From Puniceicoccales bacterium (GTDB lineage: Bacteria > Verrucomicrobiota > Verrucomicrobiia > Opitutales > UBA9783), in assembly GCA_031260015.1 (NCBI GenBank), contig JAIRKR010000046.1, positions 1 to 31,478 on the forward strand: a DNA stretch of 31,478 nt, given 5' to 3'. The notes under the pieces were generated by a model. That model saw only the letters and a program-made list of their open reading frames with translations, did not search any database and was not told where the DNA came from. The position numbers and the translations under genes are program-made. This document shows positions 7,933-17,224 of the stretch, in pieces (position 1 is the stretch's first letter; each line of letters opens with the position of its first letter).

Positions 7933-8235
7933 TCACATCATATCAATCTTATAGCCCTTTGCCAAGACAACCATCGCTTTCTTCATCCCCCCCACATGAC
8001 CGGGACGAGTATGCCGCATACGACTACGCCTTACTTTAGCTTTCCTATTTAAAATCCGAACTTTTTTAACTTTTACTTTGAACGCGTTCTCCACCGCCGT
8101 CTTCACTTCCAAACGATTGGCCTCTTGGACAACTTCAAACGTATAGCACGCATCCTTCGACGTTAGTAAACTCGCTTTCTCCGTTACTCTGCACTCTTTT
8201 ACCACCTGACAAGGCTCTATCATAGCAACTTTCAT
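7933..8235 (-). CDS. rplW: 50S ribosomal protein L23 (uL23)
   Basis: L23 lies at the tunnel exit and is the docking site for trigger factor and SRP. The 100-residue protein shows RVTEKASLLTSKDACYTFEV, then NRLEVKTAVENAFKVKVKKVRILN, the usual core, and a basic tail with GHVGGMKKAMVVLAKGYKIDMM. It lies between rplD (7 bases) and rplB (13 bases), as in other S10 operons. Confidence 0.95.
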   Translation of the reverse strand: MKVAMIEPCQVVKECRVTEKASLLTSKDACYTFEVVQEANRLEVKTAVENAFKVKVKKVRILNRKAKVRRSRMRHTRPGHVGGMKKAMVVLAKGYKIDMM

Positions 8236-8242
8236 GTTTCCA

Positions 8243-8866
8243 TCAACCTATTCGATCCAAAAATAAGAGTAATGCACGTTCCGTAACCAATATATTGGCA
8301 TAACGACACAAATCCAACGCATTCAAAGAGGACGTATCCACCGTATACACACGATCTAAATTGCGTGCAGATAGTAAAATATTTTTTTCGAATTCGTTAT
8401 CAACCAACAAAATTTTACCTTTAATCATCCAATTATGCAACCACTGAACCATCAGAGAAGTTTTAGGGCAATCAAACTGCTTCAAACATTCAAAAACCGA
8501 TAACTTACCTTCAGAAACCGTATCAAACAAAGCACGCCGCAAAGCCAATTTTTTTTCTTTTTTATTGATGGAAACAGAAAAATCGCGCGGCTTTGGCCCA
8601 AAAACAACACCGCCTCCTCGCCAAATCGGACTTCTTTTCTCACCTTGACGCGCCATACCGGTCCCTTTTTGCCGGTAGGGTTTTTTCCCCGATCCCTGCA
8701 CATCGCCTCGCGTTTTTGTACAAGCATTTCCCTGGCGCAAGTTGGATTGATAAGCCAATATTACAGCTTTCAACGTTTGAAGACCATGATCCTTTTCAAA
8801 TGTAGGAATAGCGTACTCTCGTTCTTCCCGAAAAACGCCATCAACCCCGTAAAAATTAACCTTCAT
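8243..8866 (-). CDS. rplD: 50S ribosomal protein L4 (uL4)
   Basis: L4 contributes a long loop to the exit-tunnel constriction; in E. coli it also represses the S10 operon. The 207-residue protein has the tunnel loop GSGKKPYRQKGTGMARQGEKRSPIWRGGGVVFGPKPRDFS, recognisable by KGTGMAR and the WRGGG..FGP motif, then KKEKKLALRRALF and a C-terminal domain ending in RALLLFLDRIG. The stop is TGA, one of several essential genes here that show TGA is a normal stop codon. It is 11 bases downstream of rplC. Confidence 0.96.
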   Translation of the reverse strand: MKVNFYGVDGVFREEREYAIPTFEKDHGLQTLKAVILAYQSNLRQGNACTKTRGDVQGSGKKPYRQKGTGMARQGEKRSPIWRGGGVVFGPKPRDFSVSINKKEKKLALRRALFDTVSEGKLSVFECLKQFDCPKTSLMVQWLHNWMIKGKILLVDNEFEKNILLSARNLDRVYTVDTSSLNALDLCRYANILVTERALLLFLDRIG

Positions 8867-8877
8867 ACGCTTCTTCC

Positions 8878-9510
8878 TTATGCTCGCTTGGCTTGCCTTA
8901 TCATGACGAAACTCCCCCTAAAACCAGGGATACTTCCCTTTACCAAGATCAACCCTTTTTCTGGCACCGTCTTAACAATCACTAAATTTTGTACCGTCGT
9001 ACGTACTGCCCCCATGTGTCCCGGCATTTTTTGGTTCTTGGTAATGTGACCCATGCGACGAAAATGACCAAATCCTCCACCACGCCTATGCGACATGGAA
9101 CCGTGGGAAGCACGTCCTCCCGCAAAATCATAACGCTTTACGAGTCCTTGAAAGCCCTTGCCTTTCGATTGGGCAATGATGTCAACTTTTTGGCCCTCTT
9201 TAAAAAGATCAACCGTTAATTTCTGACCCAATGAAAAATTATCTACATTTTCTGTGGTAAATTCTCTAAAGGAAGCCAATTTATCCGACACTTCGGCCTT
9301 CTTTAGGTGGCCTGCAACGGACTTGCGAACATGGTTTTTTTCTTGATAGGCAAACTGTACCGCATTGTATCCCTCTTTGTCTTTTGTTTTAATCTGAGTA
9401 ATTTTACAGGGTTCCGCCAAAATGACCGTAACAGGCAACAAACAACTGTTTTTGTCAAACAACTGCGTCATCCCTATTTTTTTCCCTACAATTAACAATC
9501 TATCTTGCAT
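8878..9510 (-). CDS. rplC: 50S ribosomal protein L3 (uL3)
   Basis: L3 initiates assembly of the 50S 3' domain and reaches close to the peptidyl-transferase centre. The product of 210 residues begins MQDRLLIVGKKIGMTQLFDK and contains the conserved AQSKGKGFQGLVKRYDFAGG and GGGFGHFRRMGHITKNQKMPGHMG region with the methylatable glutamine neighbourhood. A 91-base gap to rpsJ precedes it, the longest gap inside the S10 part, with promoter-like elements described separately. Confidence 0.97.
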   Translation of the reverse strand: MQDRLLIVGKKIGMTQLFDKNSCLLPVTVILAEPCKITQIKTKDKEGYNAVQFAYQEKNHVRKSVAGHLKKAEVSDKLASFREFTTENVDNFSLGQKLTVDLFKEGQKVDIIAQSKGKGFQGLVKRYDFAGGRASHGSMSHRRGGGFGHFRRMGHITKNQKMPGHMGAVRTTVQNLVIVKTVPEKGLILVKGSIPGFRGSFVMIRQAKRA

Positions 9511-9536
9511 AACACTAAGCGGTCTATCTTCACCTT

Positions 9537-9586
9537 CTTATAACATATCTACATTCGACACAAAATAAATACACCTTCTCTGTCAA
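9537..9586 (-). promoter_or_regulatory. Promoter-like elements upstream of rplC
   Basis: The 91-base rpsJ-rplC gap holds, reading leftwards, a perfect TTGACA at 9586-9581 and, further on, TTTGTG at 9564-9559 with TATAAG at 9542-9537 at 16-base spacing. The TTGACA itself has no good -10 box at standard distance. An internal promoter for the rplC-onward genes is possible but not established. Confidence 0.22.
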
Positions 9587-9601
9587 CGCTATTTAAAAAA
9601 A

Positions 9602-9910
9602 TTAAAGATGAATTGCAATTTCGATGCCTGCAGGCAAGTTCAACTTCTTCAAATCATCCACCGTTTGAGGTGTAGGATCTATAATTATAATCAGGCGACT
9701 GTGGGTACGTAGTTCAAATTGATCCATAGATTTTTTATCGACATGCGGCGAACGATTCACCGAAAATCGTTCAATTTTAATAGGCATTGGAATAGGTCCA
9801 CAAATTCTGGAACCCGACCGCTTCGCCGTATCAACAATTTCAAACGTAGACTGATCGACCGTACGATAATCAAATCCTTTTAACTTTATTCTAATTTTTT
9901 GCCCAGCCAT
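9602..9910 (-). CDS. rpsJ: 30S ribosomal protein S10 (uS10)
   Basis: S10 is a head protein of the small subunit and, as NusE, a partner of NusB and NusG in antitermination and transcription-translation coupling. The 102-residue protein starts MAGQKIRIKLKGFDYRTVDQ, with IERFSVNRSPHVDKKSMDQFELRTHSRLI and a final IEIAIHL. It directly follows fusA by 47 bases with no tuf between them, so the str and S10 gene sets are fused here. Confidence 0.97.
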   Translation of the reverse strand: MAGQKIRIKLKGFDYRTVDQSTFEIVDTAKRSGSRICGPIPMPIKIERFSVNRSPHVDKKSMDQFELRTHSRLIIIIDPTPQTVDDLKKLNLPAGIEIAIHL

Positions 9911-9957
9911 CTGAATTCTTTCTTTAATTTTTTGCGAACATTTTATCCAACATCCTA

Positions 9958-12108
9958 TTACGACCTCGCCGGTGCGCGCGACACGGTTTCAACAATTTTA
10001 GCCAGTAAACTTGCGGGGACTTGTTCAAAATGCGAAGGCTCCATCGAGTAAGAAGCACGCCCCTTCGTCAAAGAACGAACATCCGTTGCGTAACCAAACA
10101 TTGTCTCCAAAGGAACAAAAGCCATGATAATGCCCGCAGTTCCCTTAGTTTCCATCCCCTGTATTTGTCCACGACGACGGTTTAAATCTCCCATGACATC
10201 CCCTTGATATTCTTCGGGTGTGGCCACTTCAACTTTCATGATGGGCTCTAGAAGAATTGGATTTGCCTTCTTCATGGCATCTTTGAAAGCAAAAATTCCA
10301 GCCATTTTGAATGCCAATTCCGAAGAATCTACCTCGTGAAAGCTACCGTCCACAATACGAACTCTAAAATCCACGACAGGATATCCTGCCACAACGCCAT
10401 TTTGAGCGCCTTCCATAAGACCTTCTTGCGTAGGTTTTATGAACTCGCGAGGGATAACACCTCCGACAATTTCATTGACAACTTCAATGCCTTTGCCTTT
10501 TTCAAGCGGCTCGAGTTTAATGACAACATGCCCGTATTGTCCACGACCTCCACTCTGACGAATAAACTTGCCTTCACCCTCTGCAAATTGCACAATGGTT
10601 TCACGGTAAGCAATCTGAGGACGACCCGCATCCGCTTCTACCTTAAATTCACGAAATAATCGATCCCTAATAATTTCCAAATGCAGTTCACCCATTCCAG
10701 AAATCAAGGTCTGCCCCGTTTCCGTATTACTGCTGACTCTAAACGTAGGATCTTCCTCTGCCAAACGTTGTAATCCCATGGACAGGCGCTCCTGATCCGA
10801 CTTGGTCTTGGGCTCAATGGACATGCTGATAACGGGCTCCGGAAATGTTGGAGGCTCCAATTGCACGTTTAAATCTTTGTCGCATAAGGTATCTCCCGTC
10901 ACAACCTCCCGCGGCCCAATTAGAGCACAAATATCACCCGAAAAAGCCTCTTCTATATCCACCCGTTCATTGGCTTTCATAATCACCAATCGGCTGATTC
11001 TTTCCTGCTTACGCGTACGTGGATTATACAAAACCATGCCTTTACGAATCACCCCAGCATACACACGATAAAAAATTAATTTACCTACGTAGGGATCCGT
11101 CATCAACTTGAAAACTAATCCCACAGGCTTACTGCGATCGTCCGGCAAAATTTCCACCTTTTCCTCATCCCGATCACCCTGCGTAGGTGGTAAATCTAAG
11201 GGGCTTGGCAGGTAATCTATGATCGCATCCAACAGCATTTGAACACCTTTATTCTTAAAGGCACTTCCAGGAATAACGCCCAGAAACTTCATCGATAGGG
11301 TAGCCCTACGCACGGCTCCTCTAATCGCATCGACGGATAAAACTTCTCCATCGAGGTATTGGACCGCCAAATCATCATCGCAATCCGCCAAAGTTTCTAT
11401 CAATTGTTCTCGATATTGACGCGCTGATGCTACGTACTCGTCGGGAATGGCAACGTTCTCGTAACGCATTCCATTAGGATCCTGCTCGTCGTAAACGTAA
11501 GCTTTTTCCTCAATCAAATCAATAAGTCCACGAAAATTATCCTCCTGGCCGATGTTTAAAAACAGAGGATGTGCATTGCCTCCCAATTTTTCACGAATAT
11601 CCTTAACGGCATTTAAAAAATGTGCACCCGTACGATCCATCTTATTGACAAAAGCTAAGCGAGGCACACGATATTTATCCATTTGTCGCCAAACCGTTTC
11701 AGATTGGGGCTGTACTCCGGCAACCGCACAAAACACTCCCACAGCACCATCCAATACACGCAGAGAACGTTCCACTTCCGCCGTAAAATCGACATGGCCT
11801 GGCGTATCAATAATGTTGATACGGTGAGGAATCCCTCCAAAGAGGCCCTTTTTATTTGTCCAATCGCAACTAATGGCCGCTGCCGTAATGGTGATACCTC
11901 GTTCCCGCTCCTGCTCCATCCAATCGGTTACGGTTTCACCCTCGTGAACTTCCCCCACCTTATGCACCACACCCGTGTAAAACAAAATACGCTCCGTCGT
12001 CGTGGTTTTACCGGCATCAATGTGGGCGGCAATACCAATATTACGCAGGTACTCCAATGGATTCTTGCGTTGGGGAGAATTTGCGTCGGAAAGATCTTCT
12101 TTGCTCAT
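9958..12108 (-). CDS. fusA: Elongation factor G
   Basis: EF-G is the GTPase that drives translocation of mRNA and tRNAs and, with RRF, recycles ribosomes. The 716-residue protein has the P-loop AHIDAGKTTTTER at about residues 28-40, an intact switch I motif ERGITI, DTPGHVDF and NKMD. Domain II and the III-V region include GMGELHLEI and a domain IV loop with GGVIPREFIKP. Length is in the normal range. The 22-base gap to rpsG suggests co-transcription with the str genes. Its switch I is canonical, in contrast to that of the neighbouring EF-Tu. Confidence 0.98.
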   Translation of the reverse strand: MSKEDLSDANSPQRKNPLEYLRNIGIAAHIDAGKTTTTERILFYTGVVHKVGEVHEGETVTDWMEQERERGITITAAAISCDWTNKKGLFGGIPHRINIIDTPGHVDFTAEVERSLRVLDGAVGVFCAVAGVQPQSETVWRQMDKYRVPRLAFVNKMDRTGAHFLNAVKDIREKLGGNAHPLFLNIGQEDNFRGLIDLIEEKAYVYDEQDPNGMRYENVAIPDEYVASARQYREQLIETLADCDDDLAVQYLDGEVLSVDAIRGAVRRATLSMKFLGVIPGSAFKNKGVQMLLDAIIDYLPSPLDLPPTQGDRDEEKVEILPDDRSKPVGLVFKLMTDPYVGKLIFYRVYAGVIRKGMVLYNPRTRKQERISRLVIMKANERVDIEEAFSGDICALIGPREVVTGDTLCDKDLNVQLEPPTFPEPVISMSIEPKTKSDQERLSMGLQRLAEEDPTFRVSSNTETGQTLISGMGELHLEIIRDRLFREFKVEADAGRPQIAYRETIVQFAEGEGKFIRQSGGRGQYGHVVIKLEPLEKGKGIEVVNEIVGGVIPREFIKPTQEGLMEGAQNGVVAGYPVVDFRVRIVDGSFHEVDSSELAFKMAGIFAFKDAMKKANPILLEPIMKVEVATPEEYQGDVMGDLNRRRGQIQGMETKGTAGIIMAFVPLETMFGYATDVRSLTKGRASYSMEPSHFEQVPASLLAKIVETVSRAPARS

Positions 12109-12130
12109 AATATAACTCTACTTACCTCAC

Positions 12131-12604
12131 CTAAGACCAACGCAAATGTGCAAATGCACGATTTGCTTGAGCCATACGATGGACTTCTTCCTTCTTCTTA
12201 ACAACTTCCCCCGAATTGTTATACGCCTCTATGATTTCACTTGCCAACGTTTCCACCATACCTCCCTTACGCTTGTTCGCGGTTTGGACTAACCAGCGAA
12301 AGGCCAAGCTTACCTGACGTTCATACCCAACTTCCACGGGCACTTGGTAGGTAGCCCCCCCAACACGGCGACTTTTAACCTCCAACTTGGGACGTATATT
12401 TTCAAGTGCAGCCAACAAGAAATCCATGGGATCCCCCTTGCCCAAATTTTCGCTTACACGCTCAATGGCACCATATACAATGCGCCTTGCCAAAGATTTT
12501 TTACCGGAACGCATAATGCGATTCGTCAATTGTTCAACCAATGTACTTTTATAACGAGGATCTTCCTTTAATTTTCTGTGTACTGCTCTTCTACGACGTG
12601 CCAT
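12131..12604 (-). CDS. rpsG: 30S ribosomal protein S7 (uS7)
   Basis: S7 nucleates assembly of the 30S head and lines the E-site; in E. coli it represses the str operon. The 157-residue product begins MARRRRAVHRKLKEDPRYKS and shows the family signature LVEQLTNRIMRSGKKSLARRI, with RRVGGATYQVPVEV and RWLVQTANKRKGGMVETLASEI. It ends AQANRAFAHLRWS. Gaps to rpsL and fusA are 11 and 22 bases. Confidence 0.97.
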   Translation of the reverse strand: MARRRRAVHRKLKEDPRYKSTLVEQLTNRIMRSGKKSLARRIVYGAIERVSENLGKGDPMDFLLAALENIRPKLEVKSRRVGGATYQVPVEVGYERQVSLAFRWLVQTANKRKGGMVETLASEIIEAYNNSGEVVKKKEEVHRMAQANRAFAHLRWS

Positions 12605-12615
12605 AACTTAAAAAT

Positions 12616-13002
12616 CTACTTCTTTTTATTCTCTTTAGGCCGTTGAACGCCATACTTTGAACGACTACGATGGCGCTTTTCAACCCCCTGTGCATCCAAT
12701 GTACCACGAACAACATGATATCGCACTCCCGGTAAATCGGGAACACGACCGCCACGCACCAATACCACACTGTGCTCCTGCAAATTGTGCCCCTCATCGG
12801 GTATGTAGGCAATAATTTCCACTCCATTTGTTAAACGGACTTTTGTCACTTTACGAACAGCAGAGTTGGGTTTTTTGGGTGTACGCGTCATCACTTGCAC
12901 GCAAACTCCACGCTTGAATGGATTTTTTCCCAATGCAGGCGCTTTTGACTTTGCATAAACCCTTGCTCTTGGCTTTAAAATTAACTGATTAATGGTAGGC
13001 AT
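12616..13002 (-). CDS. rpsL: 30S ribosomal protein S12 (uS12) with proline at position 88
   Basis: S12 sits at the decoding centre and controls accuracy. The 128-residue product is collinear with E. coli S12, from MPTINQLILKPRARV through TPKKPNSAVRKV (residues 41-52) to SKYGVQRPKENKKK. K43 and K44 of the first streptomycin-linked loop are kept. In the second loop the usual GGRVKDLPG reads GGRVPDLPG, putting proline at residue 88, where streptomycin-resistant mutants of other bacteria are commonly altered. The codon at 12741-12739 is a clear CCC. The gene is the first after a 95-base gap behind rpoC and is followed closely by rpsG. Confidence 0.97.
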   Translation of the reverse strand: MPTINQLILKPRARVYAKSKAPALGKNPFKRGVCVQVMTRTPKKPNSAVRKVTKVRLTNGVEIIAYIPDEGHNLQEHSVVLVRGGRVPDLPGVRYHVVRGTLDAQGVEKRHRSRSKYGVQRPKENKKK

Positions 13003-13097
13003 TTTATATTAACTCACAAAAAAGTTAGCGTTAGCATCCCATGCGTTGCAAGCCTTTTTTAACAAAAAAGCAATTAAAAAGTTCTTCATTTTACGCA
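13003..13097 (-). other. 95-base rpoC-rpsL spacer with an A/T-rich hairpin
   Basis: This is the longest intergenic gap in the ribosomal/RNA polymerase block. On the transcribed strand it holds an A/T-rich inverted repeat at 13071-13052 (GCTTTTTT, loop GTT, AAAAAAGGC with one bulge), a short GCAT-GGG-ATGC hairpin, and a TAACGCTAAC direct repeat before a T run. No U-tract directly follows the larger stem, so it is not a standard intrinsic terminator. It may be a processing or partial termination point between the rpo and str genes; that is inference. Confidence 0.25.
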
Positions 13098-16000
13098 CTA
13101 TTCAACTCCTTTGCATTCGGATTCGCCGGTGGATTCGCACAAAGACCGAATAGTCATACGACGATATTTCGCCATACCTGTACCCGCAGGAATTAAATTA
13201 CCCATGATAACATTTTCTTTAAATCCTTTCAACGTATCCATCTTTCCCAAAGTTGCCGCTTCGGTTAGCACGCGCGTCGTTTCTTGGAATGAAGCTGCAG
13301 AAATAAAACTATCCGTTTCAAGGGAGGCTTTTGTAATACCCAACAGGATAGGTTCTCCTTCCGCAGGTTTACCGCCCGCAGTCAAAACTTTTTCGTTAGC
13401 GGTCAAAAAGTCCGCCCGATCCACCTGTTCTCCCCAGAAATAATCGGTATCGCCAGGATCCGTCACGCGCACTTTACTTAACATACGTGCAATGATAACC
13501 TCCAAATGTTTATCATCAATGGTCACCCCTTGCAGACGATAAACCTTTTGGATTTCCGTCAATAAATACTCTTGCAAAGCGTGTACCCCTAAAACTGTCA
13601 AAATCTCATGTGGATCCGCAGCACCTTCCGTCAAACACTGACCTTTTTTCACCAAATCTCCCGGATAAACAATCAATTGCTTACCGTGTGGAATTAGATG
13701 CTCCTCATTTTCTTCCGTCTCTGGATTGGTTATCAACAAGCGTTTTTTACCACGGACCATCCCCGAAGCCACCGATACAATGCCTTCAATTTTGGCTATT
13801 TCCGAAGCATCTTTGGGCCTTCGCGCTTCAAATAATTCGGCCACACGGGGCAATCCACCCGTAATATCTTGGGTCCGAGATGCCGAACGTGGAGTTTTTG
13901 CCAACAACGCTCCAGGATATATCTCGTCACCCACGTTAACAATAACCTGAGCACCTACCGGAATAGCGTACGTAGCCAACACCTTATGGGCATCTTTCTT
14001 ATCCATAATTTCAATGGAAGGATTCAAATCTTCTTGGTGTTCAATGACAACACTCGTTATTTGACTGCTGGAATCATCCATCGCACGGCGGATCGTAATC
14101 CCAGACATCATATCCTTAAAACGAACCATGCCTCCTTTTTCGGATAAAATCGGGATATTATGCGGATCCCACATGGTCAAAACACTACCACTTTCAATAA
14201 AATCACCGTCGGAAACCGTCAAAAGTGAACCCGCAAAGATGTGAACCGTTTCAACTTCACGACCTTCATCATCCATAATGCAAACGGTCCCCGTCTTGTT
14301 TAAAACAATGGTTGCATTATCGGCCGTTTTTACGGTACGTAACCCACTATATTTGACTCGTCCCGAATGTCTTACGCGACTTTCCGGAGATTTTAACACT
14401 TGGCTTGCAATACCTCCAACGTGGAAAGTACGCATCGTTAATTGCGTTCCCGGTTCTCCAATCGATTGGGCGGCGATGATCCCTACCGAAGTTCCCTCCT
14501 CAACCAAGTGATGCGTCGATGGATCCAAGCCGTAAGCTTTGGCGGGAAGATAATCTTTGTTCATGTGGGTCAATGGAGATAAAACCTTTACGCGGACTAT
14601 ACCCATTTCTTCCACTTGTTCGGCCATTTTTTTCGTAACTATTTCACCACGGCGAATAATAATTTCTTCTGGATTGATCGGATTCACAACATTTTCACAA
14701 GAACAGCGCCCCACAATCCGTTCCGATAACTTAACAATTTCCTCGTCGCCTTCATAAATGGCTTGCTTCCAAACACCTTTATTGTAATCCAAATTGTCGG
14801 TATCCGGAATAATCACGCAGTCCATCGCAACATCGCACAATTTACGCGTTAGGTAACCTGCATCTGCCGTTTTTAAGGCGGTATCCGCCATACCCTTACG
14901 AGCACCATGGGTTGAAATAAAATACTCAAGAACATTCAATCCTTCCCGAAAAGAGGATAAAATGGGCTGTTCGATAATTTCACCGGATGGCTTAGCCATC
15001 AAACCACGCGCTCCACACAACTGACGTACTTGTTGACGATTCCCACGTGCTCCCGAATCCATCATCATATATACCGAATTTACCTCTCCATCGCGCATAT
15101 CTTCAAGGCCTTTAAATGCCATCTTGGCAATTTCATCCGTGGCATTCGTCCAAATATCGATCACCTTATTGCATCGTTCACCGTTGGTAATAATACCTTT
15201 TTTAAATTGAGAATCAACCTCCTTAATTTTTTTGCGGCTTTTTTCAATGATCATCGACTTTTCTTTTGGTACCACCATGTCTTCAATACTTATGGAAGCG
15301 CCTATTTTTGTAGCCATCAAAAAACCCATTTGTTTCAAAGAATCCAGCACATGTACAGCCTCCGAACGATCTACCAAATTGTAAGCCAAAGCAATCAATT
15401 CGGATAATTTATTCTTACCTACAGGCTCATTGATAAAACCCATGCGCGTAGGCCAGATAGTATTAAAGACAGCCCGACCAATCGTTGTGCGAATGAATTT
15501 GACATCTTTATGACCAAACTGCGTCTGCTGACCGTAATCCGGATTTGGCATATCCACCCAATCGTGCAACGTTAATATACCTTCGGCTTGTGCCATTAAT
15601 GCTTCCTGAATGCCGGATACGACGGGAACACGAACCATTTTTACAGGTTTGTCCGTCAAATTTAACGTCAAATAATAAATCCCCAACACAATATCCTGCG
15701 AAGGTGTTAAAACAGGCTTACCGCTCGAAGGCGCAAACATATTATTTGTTGAAAGCATCAACAAACGCGCTTCCATGATTGCTTCCGTCGACAAAGGCAC
15801 GTGTACGGCCATTTGATCTCCGTCAAAATCGGCATTAAATGCAGAACACACCAACGGATGTAGACGAATGGCATCGCCTTCGATCAATATGGGTTCAAAA
15901 GCTTGTATGGACAATCGGTGCAACGAAGGTGCGCGATTGAGCAACACCGGATGTCCCTTGGTAACTTCAGCCAAAATATCCCATACTTCCGACGCTTTAT

Positions 16001-17216
16001 TTTCAATCAATTTACGCGCTGAGCGCACCGTATGCGCAAACCCCAGTTCCTTCAAACGACGAATAATGAATGGCTCAAATAAAATTAAGGCCATCTTTTT
16101 GGGCAGACCACACTGATGCAATTTCAAGTCCGGGCCAATTACAATCACCGAACGACCACTGTAATCAACACGCTTGCCCAGCAAGTTTTGGCGAAACCGA
16201 CCCTGCTTACCTTTTAGCATATCACTTAACGACTTGAGGGGTCGATTGCCCGAACCCGTTACGGGACGCGCACCGTGGCAACCATTATCAAATAATGCAT
16301 CCACGGCTTCCTGTAACATACGTTTCTCATTGTGAATAATTACATCGGGCGTCTTCAATTGCAGCAAGTTTCGTAAACGATTATTACGATTAATAACACG
16401 ACGATACAAATCATTCAAATCACTGGTGGCAAACCTTCCTCCTTCAAGGGGAATCAGTGGCCTCAAATCGGGTGGAATAACGGGAATAACATCCAATACC
16501 ATCCATTCGGGTCGAGCCCCTGACTGCAAAAAACCGCTCATCATTTTTAAACGTTTTGCCAACTTTTTTTTAATTTGCTTCGAGCGTGTATTGTAAATTT
16601 CCATTTGCATCGACTCCACTTCCGCCGATAAATCGATTTGCGACAACAAATCTTTAATGGCCTCAGCTCCCATTTTAGCCACAAAAGCGTCTTCTCCAAA
16701 TTCTTCTTGAGCCATCTGATATTCTTGTTCCGTCAACAATTGTTTTTCTTCCAGAGACGTACGGCCTGCATCAATTACGATGTAATTTTCATAATAAACG
16801 ACTTTTTCCAAGTCACGCATGGTCATTTCCAACAATAAGCCGAAACGACTTGGCATCGTTTTCAAAAACCAAACGTGCGCCACGGGAACAGCCAAATTGA
16901 TATGTCCCATCCATTCACGACGTACACGCGATAGCGTCACTTCCACACCGCAACGGTCACATACAACCCCTTTATATTTGATACGTTTGTATTTACCACA
17001 AGCACACTCGTAATCCTTAACGGGACCAAAAATTCGCTGGCAAAACAATCCCCCCGATTCAGGCTTAAATGTACGATAATTGATCGTTTCAGGATTTTTT
17101 ACCTCACCTTTAGACCACCGACGAATGGTATCCGGAGATGCCACCGCAATACTTACCGAATCAAACCCTTGTTCTTCGTCAAAACCAAGTACTTCACGAA
17201 CTTCTTCTCTAGTCAT
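13098..17216 (-). CDS. rpoC: DNA-directed RNA polymerase subunit beta'
   Basis: Beta' carries the catalytic Mg2+ and binds sigma and downstream DNA. The 1372-residue protein has the N-terminal zinc ribbon intact (C71, C73, C86, C89), the clamp and sigma-binding region around residues 250-300, and the active-site motif NADFDGDQMAVH with D463, D465 and D467. The trigger-loop neighbourhood is present (SVGIIAAQSIGEPGTQLTMRTFHVGG). The second zinc site, normally four cysteines, is gone: the equivalent residues are D807, H884, P891 and A894 in an ungapped alignment to the E. coli CDTDFGVCAHCYG segment. It begins 8 bases after rpoB and ends at 13098. Confidence 0.98.
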   Translation of the reverse strand: MTREEVREVLGFDEEQGFDSVSIAVASPDTIRRWSKGEVKNPETINYRTFKPESGGLFCQRIFGPVKDYECACGKYKRIKYKGVVCDRCGVEVTLSRVRREWMGHINLAVPVAHVWFLKTMPSRFGLLLEMTMRDLEKVVYYENYIVIDAGRTSLEEKQLLTEQEYQMAQEEFGEDAFVAKMGAEAIKDLLSQIDLSAEVESMQMEIYNTRSKQIKKKLAKRLKMMSGFLQSGARPEWMVLDVIPVIPPDLRPLIPLEGGRFATSDLNDLYRRVINRNNRLRNLLQLKTPDVIIHNEKRMLQEAVDALFDNGCHGARPVTGSGNRPLKSLSDMLKGKQGRFRQNLLGKRVDYSGRSVIVIGPDLKLHQCGLPKKMALILFEPFIIRRLKELGFAHTVRSARKLIENKASEVWDILAEVTKGHPVLLNRAPSLHRLSIQAFEPILIEGDAIRLHPLVCSAFNADFDGDQMAVHVPLSTEAIMEARLLMLSTNNMFAPSSGKPVLTPSQDIVLGIYYLTLNLTDKPVKMVRVPVVSGIQEALMAQAEGILTLHDWVDMPNPDYGQQTQFGHKDVKFIRTTIGRAVFNTIWPTRMGFINEPVGKNKLSELIALAYNLVDRSEAVHVLDSLKQMGFLMATKIGASISIEDMVVPKEKSMIIEKSRKKIKEVDSQFKKGIITNGERCNKVIDIWTNATDEIAKMAFKGLEDMRDGEVNSVYMMMDSGARGNRQQVRQLCGARGLMAKPSGEIIEQPILSSFREGLNVLEYFISTHGARKGMADTALKTADAGYLTRKLCDVAMDCVIIPDTDNLDYNKGVWKQAIYEGDEEIVKLSERIVGRCSCENVVNPINPEEIIIRRGEIVTKKMAEQVEEMGIVRVKVLSPLTHMNKDYLPAKAYGLDPSTHHLVEEGTSVGIIAAQSIGEPGTQLTMRTFHVGGIASQVLKSPESRVRHSGRVKYSGLRTVKTADNATIVLNKTGTVCIMDDEGREVETVHIFAGSLLTVSDGDFIESGSVLTMWDPHNIPILSEKGGMVRFKDMMSGITIRRAMDDSSSQITSVVIEHQEDLNPSIEIMDKKDAHKVLATYAIPVGAQVIVNVGDEIYPGALLAKTPRSASRTQDITGGLPRVAELFEARRPKDASEIAKIEGIVSVASGMVRGKKRLLITNPETEENEEHLIPHGKQLIVYPGDLVKKGQCLTEGAADPHEILTVLGVHALQEYLLTEIQKVYRLQGVTIDDKHLEVIIARMLSKVRVTDPGDTDYFWGEQVDRADFLTANEKVLTAGGKPAEGEPILLGITKASLETDSFISAASFQETTRVLTEAATLGKMDTLKGFKENVIMGNLIPAGTGMAKYRRMTIRSLCESTGESECKGVE

Positions 17217-17224
17217 AACTCCTT

